Below are positions 23,440 through 26,036 of a stretch of DNA of 26,036 nt, piece after piece (position 1 is the stretch's first letter; each line of letters begins with the position of its first letter). The notes below the pieces were generated by a model. The model was not told the origin of the DNA. It did not search any database and was given only the letters and a program-made list of their open reading frames with translations. The translations under genes and the position numbers were made by a program. The stretch lies in contig JAZSMZ010000137.1 in NCBI GenBank assembly GCA_045536155.1, positions 1-26,036 of the forward strand, given 5' to 3'. This stretch comes from JAZQNC01 sp045536155 (GTDB lineage Bacteria > Bacillota > Clostridia > Oscillospirales > CAG-272).

Positions 23440-24348
23440 TCAGTTGCTCTTCATAAACTGTCTTGTGTATTCGATATATTCACCCTGGCGAGGCTTATCG
23501 ACAATATACGATTCGATCAGCGAAGCAAAATATCCGTTAATATCCGATCTGCCCGCCTTGATATCGTCGTGCTGCTTTTGAGCGAACGCCAACCGCTCTT
23601 CGGCGGTAAGATTTACGAAATCGGGGATCGTAAAATATTCGGCGGTTACGATGTTGCGAAGCTTTTGAGTTATGTCATACCACTCGTTCATCTCGGGCGA
23701 AAAATCGTACGTCACCTCAAAGGGGATGCCCTGCATCGAAAGCAGCTTCTCGGCCATCAGCTCGTGACCGCGCGCGTTCGGGTGAACGTGATCGGGATCA
23801 TAAAGGACCTCGCTTTGCATATATCTCGTGGCAAGGTCGTGGAAATCGCAAAGCTCGATCGAATGCTTTTCGGCAAAATCCTTGACGTAGGCGGCATATC
23901 CCTGCACCAATGCGTATCCGCCGCGCAGAACAGAATTGGGATCGCCCGCATATTCGGCATAGGGCATGGGCGTGCAGAGGATAAATTCGATATTTCGCTC
24001 ACGCACGATCTTGTAAAACTGCTCCATGTTCTGCTGATATTCCTCGTATGCCTTGATAAGCTTGGCATATCTCTCCTCGGATGGGGGAGAGGAGAGGTTT
24101 TCGCGTCGGGTATCGTTCACACCGATCATCAAAACGATGTGGGTGGGATCGTAAATTGCTATGTCCTCGTCGAAAACAGCAAGAGTGTTGCCGAGGTATC
24201 CGCCTGCGATGCCGCAGTTGTAAAATTCAACGCCCGATCCCGGGAAAAGCTTTCTGTAGTGGCCAACTATGTGCCTTATGAAAACGCCTATATGTGTAAT
24301 GCTGTCGCCAACGAAGCATACGCGCGACTTGTCGGGAAATCTGTTCAT
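23440..24348 (-). CDS. SGNH/GDSL-family hydrolase (esterase)
   Basis: A 302-residue SGNH hydrolase with all four blocks: FVGDSITHIG (Ser16), YNCGIAGG (Gly block), IGVNDTR (Asn78) and DPDHVHP (Asp186, His189). GDSI plus GVND is typical of the lysophospholipase L1-like and sugar-acetylesterase groups. About 90 C-terminal residues after the catalytic His form an additional helical extension. There is no signal peptide. It is unrelated in detail to the SGNH enzyme at 3680-4363, which has GNS and GAN instead. It starts the operon that continues with the small membrane protein and serine dehydratase; ATG 24348 has GGAGG upstream. Substrate unknown. Confidence 0.88.
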   Translation of the reverse strand: MNRFPDKSRVCFVGDSITHIGVFIRHIVGHYRKLFPGSGVEFYNCGIAGGYLGNTLAVFDEDIAIYDPTHIVLMIGVNDTRRENLSSPPSEERYAKLIKAYEEYQQNMEQFYKIVRERNIEFILCTPMPYAEYAGDPNSVLRGGYALVQGYAAYVKDFAEKHSIELCDFHDLATRYMQSEVLYDPDHVHPNARGHELMAEKLLSMQGIPFEVTYDFSPEMNEWYDITQKLRNIVTAEYFTIPDFVNLTAEERLAFAQKQHDDIKAGRSDINGYFASLIESYIVDKPRQGEYIEYTRQFMKSN

Positions 24349-24387
24349 TTATCTGCCTCCAAAGCTGTATATGTTAATTATGTTCCG

Positions 24388-24415
24388 ATTGTATCACAAA
24401 GGGCGCGGCCGTCAA
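24388..24415 (-). promoter_or_regulatory. Probable promoter of the SGNH-serine dehydratase operon
   Basis: On the minus strand: -35 TTGACG (24415-24410), 16-base spacer, -10 TACAAT (24393-24388) with extended TGA. It lies 40 bases before the SGNH start codon. Confidence 0.6.
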
Positions 24416-24471
24416 CGCGTTTGCGTTTATGCGCCAAATGCGCTCGTATCAAATCGATCTGTCGAGATTTT

Positions 24472-24510
24472 CACTCGTCAAACACAAGTGGTATTCCCAA
24501 ATTCTTCAGT
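24472..24510 (-). pseudogene. Remnant of the 3' end of the PHP phosphoesterase gene
   Basis: This 39-base stretch matches 25081-25119, the last codons of the PHP gene, at 38 of 39 positions. In the minus reading it encodes LKNLGIPLVFDE and a stop, as in the PHP protein. It overlaps the stop codon of the YcxB-like gene. It looks like the scar of a tandem duplication in which most of the second PHP copy was replaced or deleted. Confidence 0.8.
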
Positions 24511-25039
24511 ACTTGCAGACAATGTACTTGTTTTTTAACAAGCCCGACAGCTTATTTCTGATTTCTTCGGCAGTTCCGCCCTCAATGGTGTTTTTATCAA
24601 CAAGAAAAGCCTGATTGTTGGTTTGATATAAAAACAGGTATTTTGACGTTTCGTATACCCTTGTAAACACGGAATATTCAATTACCGCTTCACCGTTATA
24701 TCCACGGCTCTTCGTGAAAACTTTCAGTGTGTTATCACAAAAAACATACTCGTTTTCGATGCTTCTTATTTTTGCCAAAGATTTATACTGAATCTTTGGG
24801 ATAATAAAATACCATAAATACGTTAATAAAAGGATAGAAATTCCGCAGGCGAGTAAGACGAGCAAAGTCGTGTCCATATCAAAAACAACAATTTCCCAAA
24901 CAATGAACGCAATAAGAATAGCATAGGCAATGGTCCAGAATATCAATCGTTTTTTTGGATCGGCTCTTTTATACATGGTCAAATGAACGAATGCCTTTAC
25001 AGATTCAAAATCATATTTGCACTTTGCCTTGATTTCCAT
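24506..25039 (-). CDS. YcxB-like family membrane protein
   Basis: A 177-residue protein with two adjacent membrane helices (about 32-51 and 58-79) and a C-terminal soluble domain with the YcxB pattern (YVFCDNTLKVFTKSRG, EYSVFTRVYETSKYLFLYQTNNQAFLVDK). Family function is not known. ATG 25039 has AAGGAGATG upstream. The gene follows the PHP gene by 40 bases. Its last codons run into the PHP-like remnant, so its present C-terminus (KYIVCKY) may have been set by the rearrangement. Confidence 0.8.
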   Translation of the reverse strand: MEIKAKCKYDFESVKAFVHLTMYKRADPKKRLIFWTIAYAILIAFIVWEIVVFDMDTTLLVLLACGISILLLTYLWYFIIPKIQYKSLAKIRSIENEYVFCDNTLKVFTKSRGYNGEAVIEYSVFTRVYETSKYLFLYQTNNQAFLVDKNTIEGGTAEEIRNKLSGLLKNKYIVCKY

Positions 25040-25079
25040 AAAATCATCTCCTTATTGTTTTTTATCTACGCTCTATCCT

Positions 25080-25829
25080 TCACTCGTCAAACACAAGCGG
25101 TATTCCCAAATTCTTCAGTGCGAGGCAGCAATCCGCCAGGCGGTCGGGACGGTATTCCTCCACGTGATGGCCATCAAAACCCACGGAAAGACGCACACCC
25201 GACTTTCGAACGATATCCTGCTCTGCCTCGTCTGCCAAAAAACGCTTGACATACTCATGCTCGCGATAACAGTGGATGCTGTCGTAGGAAACGTTCATTT
25301 CCCAAAAGATATTCATGTCGGCCATTCGTTTAAAGTAGTCCGACGGATCGGCCCCGATACGAGCGATGTGCGAAAACAGGTCGGTATGGGCAATACCCGT
25401 CGCCTGGCATCCGCATCTCTTGGCGAAGGAAAAAATATCACCCTCGGTTACGCTGTCGTCATGGTCAAGATGCTCGATAAGACAGTAATCGAAAAAAGAG
25501 ATATCCGCTCCTTTGGGCAAAAGGGCTTGGGGCATGCTCTTTTTCGTGTTGATCTCAATACCGCTGAGGAGTCTGATCCTGTCGCCGTATTTGTACTGCA
25601 AAAGTTTGATATGATCGTAATATCTGACAAGCATTCTGCCGTAATCGGAAAACGACACGCCATCGGCTGCGGCGCCAAACACGTCTCCTCGGCCATGGCC
25701 CACGCCGTACACGTGGTCGGTGATGCCAAAAAGCTCAATTCCGCCCGCAATAGCCGCCTCGACTATCAGCTCCGGCTTGTCAATGCCGCAAAAAGAATAG
25801 TATGTATGCGAATGTAAATCCTGTATCAT
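25080..25829 (-). CDS. PHP-domain phosphoesterase (histidinol-phosphatase-like)
   Basis: A 249-residue PHP-domain protein. The metal-binding residues are in place: DLHSHT (His6, His8), GITDH (Asp38, His39), LLSGIE (Glu92), EHLDH (His120), IAHTD (His148) and FDGH (Asp219, His221). Such proteins are metal-dependent phosphoesterases; the nearest known type is histidinol-phosphatase HisK, but no other histidine genes are near, so the substrate is open. ATG 25829 has a moderate GGTAGG upstream. It follows an unrecognised gene by 50 bases. Confidence 0.88.
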   Translation of the reverse strand: MIQDLHSHTYYSFCGIDKPELIVEAAIAGGIELFGITDHVYGVGHGRGDVFGAAADGVSFSDYGRMLVRYYDHIKLLQYKYGDRIRLLSGIEINTKKSMPQALLPKGADISFFDYCLIEHLDHDDSVTEGDIFSFAKRCGCQATGIAHTDLFSHIARIGADPSDYFKRMADMNIFWEMNVSYDSIHCYREHEYVKRFLADEAEQDIVRKSGVRLSVGFDGHHVEEYRPDRLADCCLALKNLGIPLVFDE

Positions 25830-25879
25830 AGTGTGTTACCTACCGTTAAATAAGCTTTGATTATTGTTTGGCAGATCGA

Positions 25880-26036
25880 TTACATTTCCACGATCCGCTT
25901 TTTTGACCACTCAAATAAGATCTGCGATGCTTTTGCAAAATCAACGGCTTCTTTGTTTTTTAAGCTCAAAAAGGTCTCGACGATCGCCTTTTCATCATGG
26001 GAAACAACACAAAGCAGCTCTTTTTGATGTTTTATA
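25880..26036 (-). CDS. C-terminal end of an unrecognised protein (partial)
   Basis: A minus-strand frame enters from the right edge and ends at TAA 25880-25882, giving the last 51 residues, from IKHQKELLC to KKRIVEM. The piece is helical and charged, with no motif I recognise. It lies directly upstream of the PHP gene with the same orientation and may be co-transcribed with it. The rest of the gene is outside the window. Confidence 0.5.
   Translation of the reverse strand, partial: IKHQKELLCVVSHDEKAIVETFLSLKNKEAVDFAKASQILFEWSKKRIVEM

Noticed and set aside
23251..24561. 436-residue plus-strand open frame
   Set aside because: It lies antisense to the SGNH hydrolase with all catalytic blocks and crosses two gene boundaries and a promoter.

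Overview
The window looks like chromosomal DNA from an uncultured anaerobic member of the Bacillota (Clostridia-like). The grounds are two full T-box leaders, [FeFe]-hydrogenase maturases (HydE, HydG), a single-chain Fe-S L-serine dehydratase, AAAGGAG-type ribosome binding sites, TTGACA/TATAAT promoters with 17-base spacers, and Clostridia-style palindromic intergenic repeats. Apart from a nitroreductase/Nudix pair near the left end, every gene is on the minus strand. No rRNA, tRNA, CRISPR array, insertion sequence or phage gene was seen. The first 59 bases are an exact inverted copy of bases 391-449, so the left edge is probably an assembly fold-back.

Layout from left to right. (1) 1-2557: an H-cluster maturation operon, transcribed TM1266-like regulator > hydE > hydG (hydG is cut by the edge). 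(2) 2597-3681: divergent nitroreductase and Nudix hydrolase, closed by a bidirectional terminator. (3) 3680-7765: an operon of UPF0316 membrane protein > membrane-anchored TPR-like protein with an HExxHxxGxxD peptidase domain > a shorter paralog without the peptidase > SGNH hydrolase. (4) 7766-8168: palindromic intergenic repeats, no gene. (5) 8169-17175: the most interesting part. A leucine-type T-box (specifier CUC) precedes a LeuA-like protein that has lost its catalytic residues but keeps the leucine-binding regulatory domain. It is followed by a sugar-isomerase/acyl-CoA-ligase fusion, a MaoC-type dehydratase and an ACT-ACT-metallo-beta-lactamase fusion. A second promoter and T-box then precede an HTH-cupin-acyl-CoA-synthetase fusion. 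(6) 17216-21265: two cytoplasmic GH78-type (alpha-L-rhamnosidase family) enzymes in one operon. (7) 21276-24415: SGNH hydrolase > small membrane protein > L-serine dehydratase > membrane protein, then a terminator. (8) 24472-26036: YcxB-like protein, PHP-family phosphoesterase and the end of an unrecognised gene. A 39-base remnant of the PHP gene's 3' end lies at the end of the YcxB gene.

How region 5 might work (inference): uncharged tRNA(Leu) raises transcription of the first unit. The proteins it encodes combine amino-acid-binding modules (the LeuA regulatory domain, two ACT domains) with acyl-CoA chemistry (two ligases, a dehydratase, a hydrolase fold). This would suit an amino-acid-responsive acyl-CoA pathway, for example one handling branched-chain carboxylic acids. 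The substrate cannot be read from sequence.
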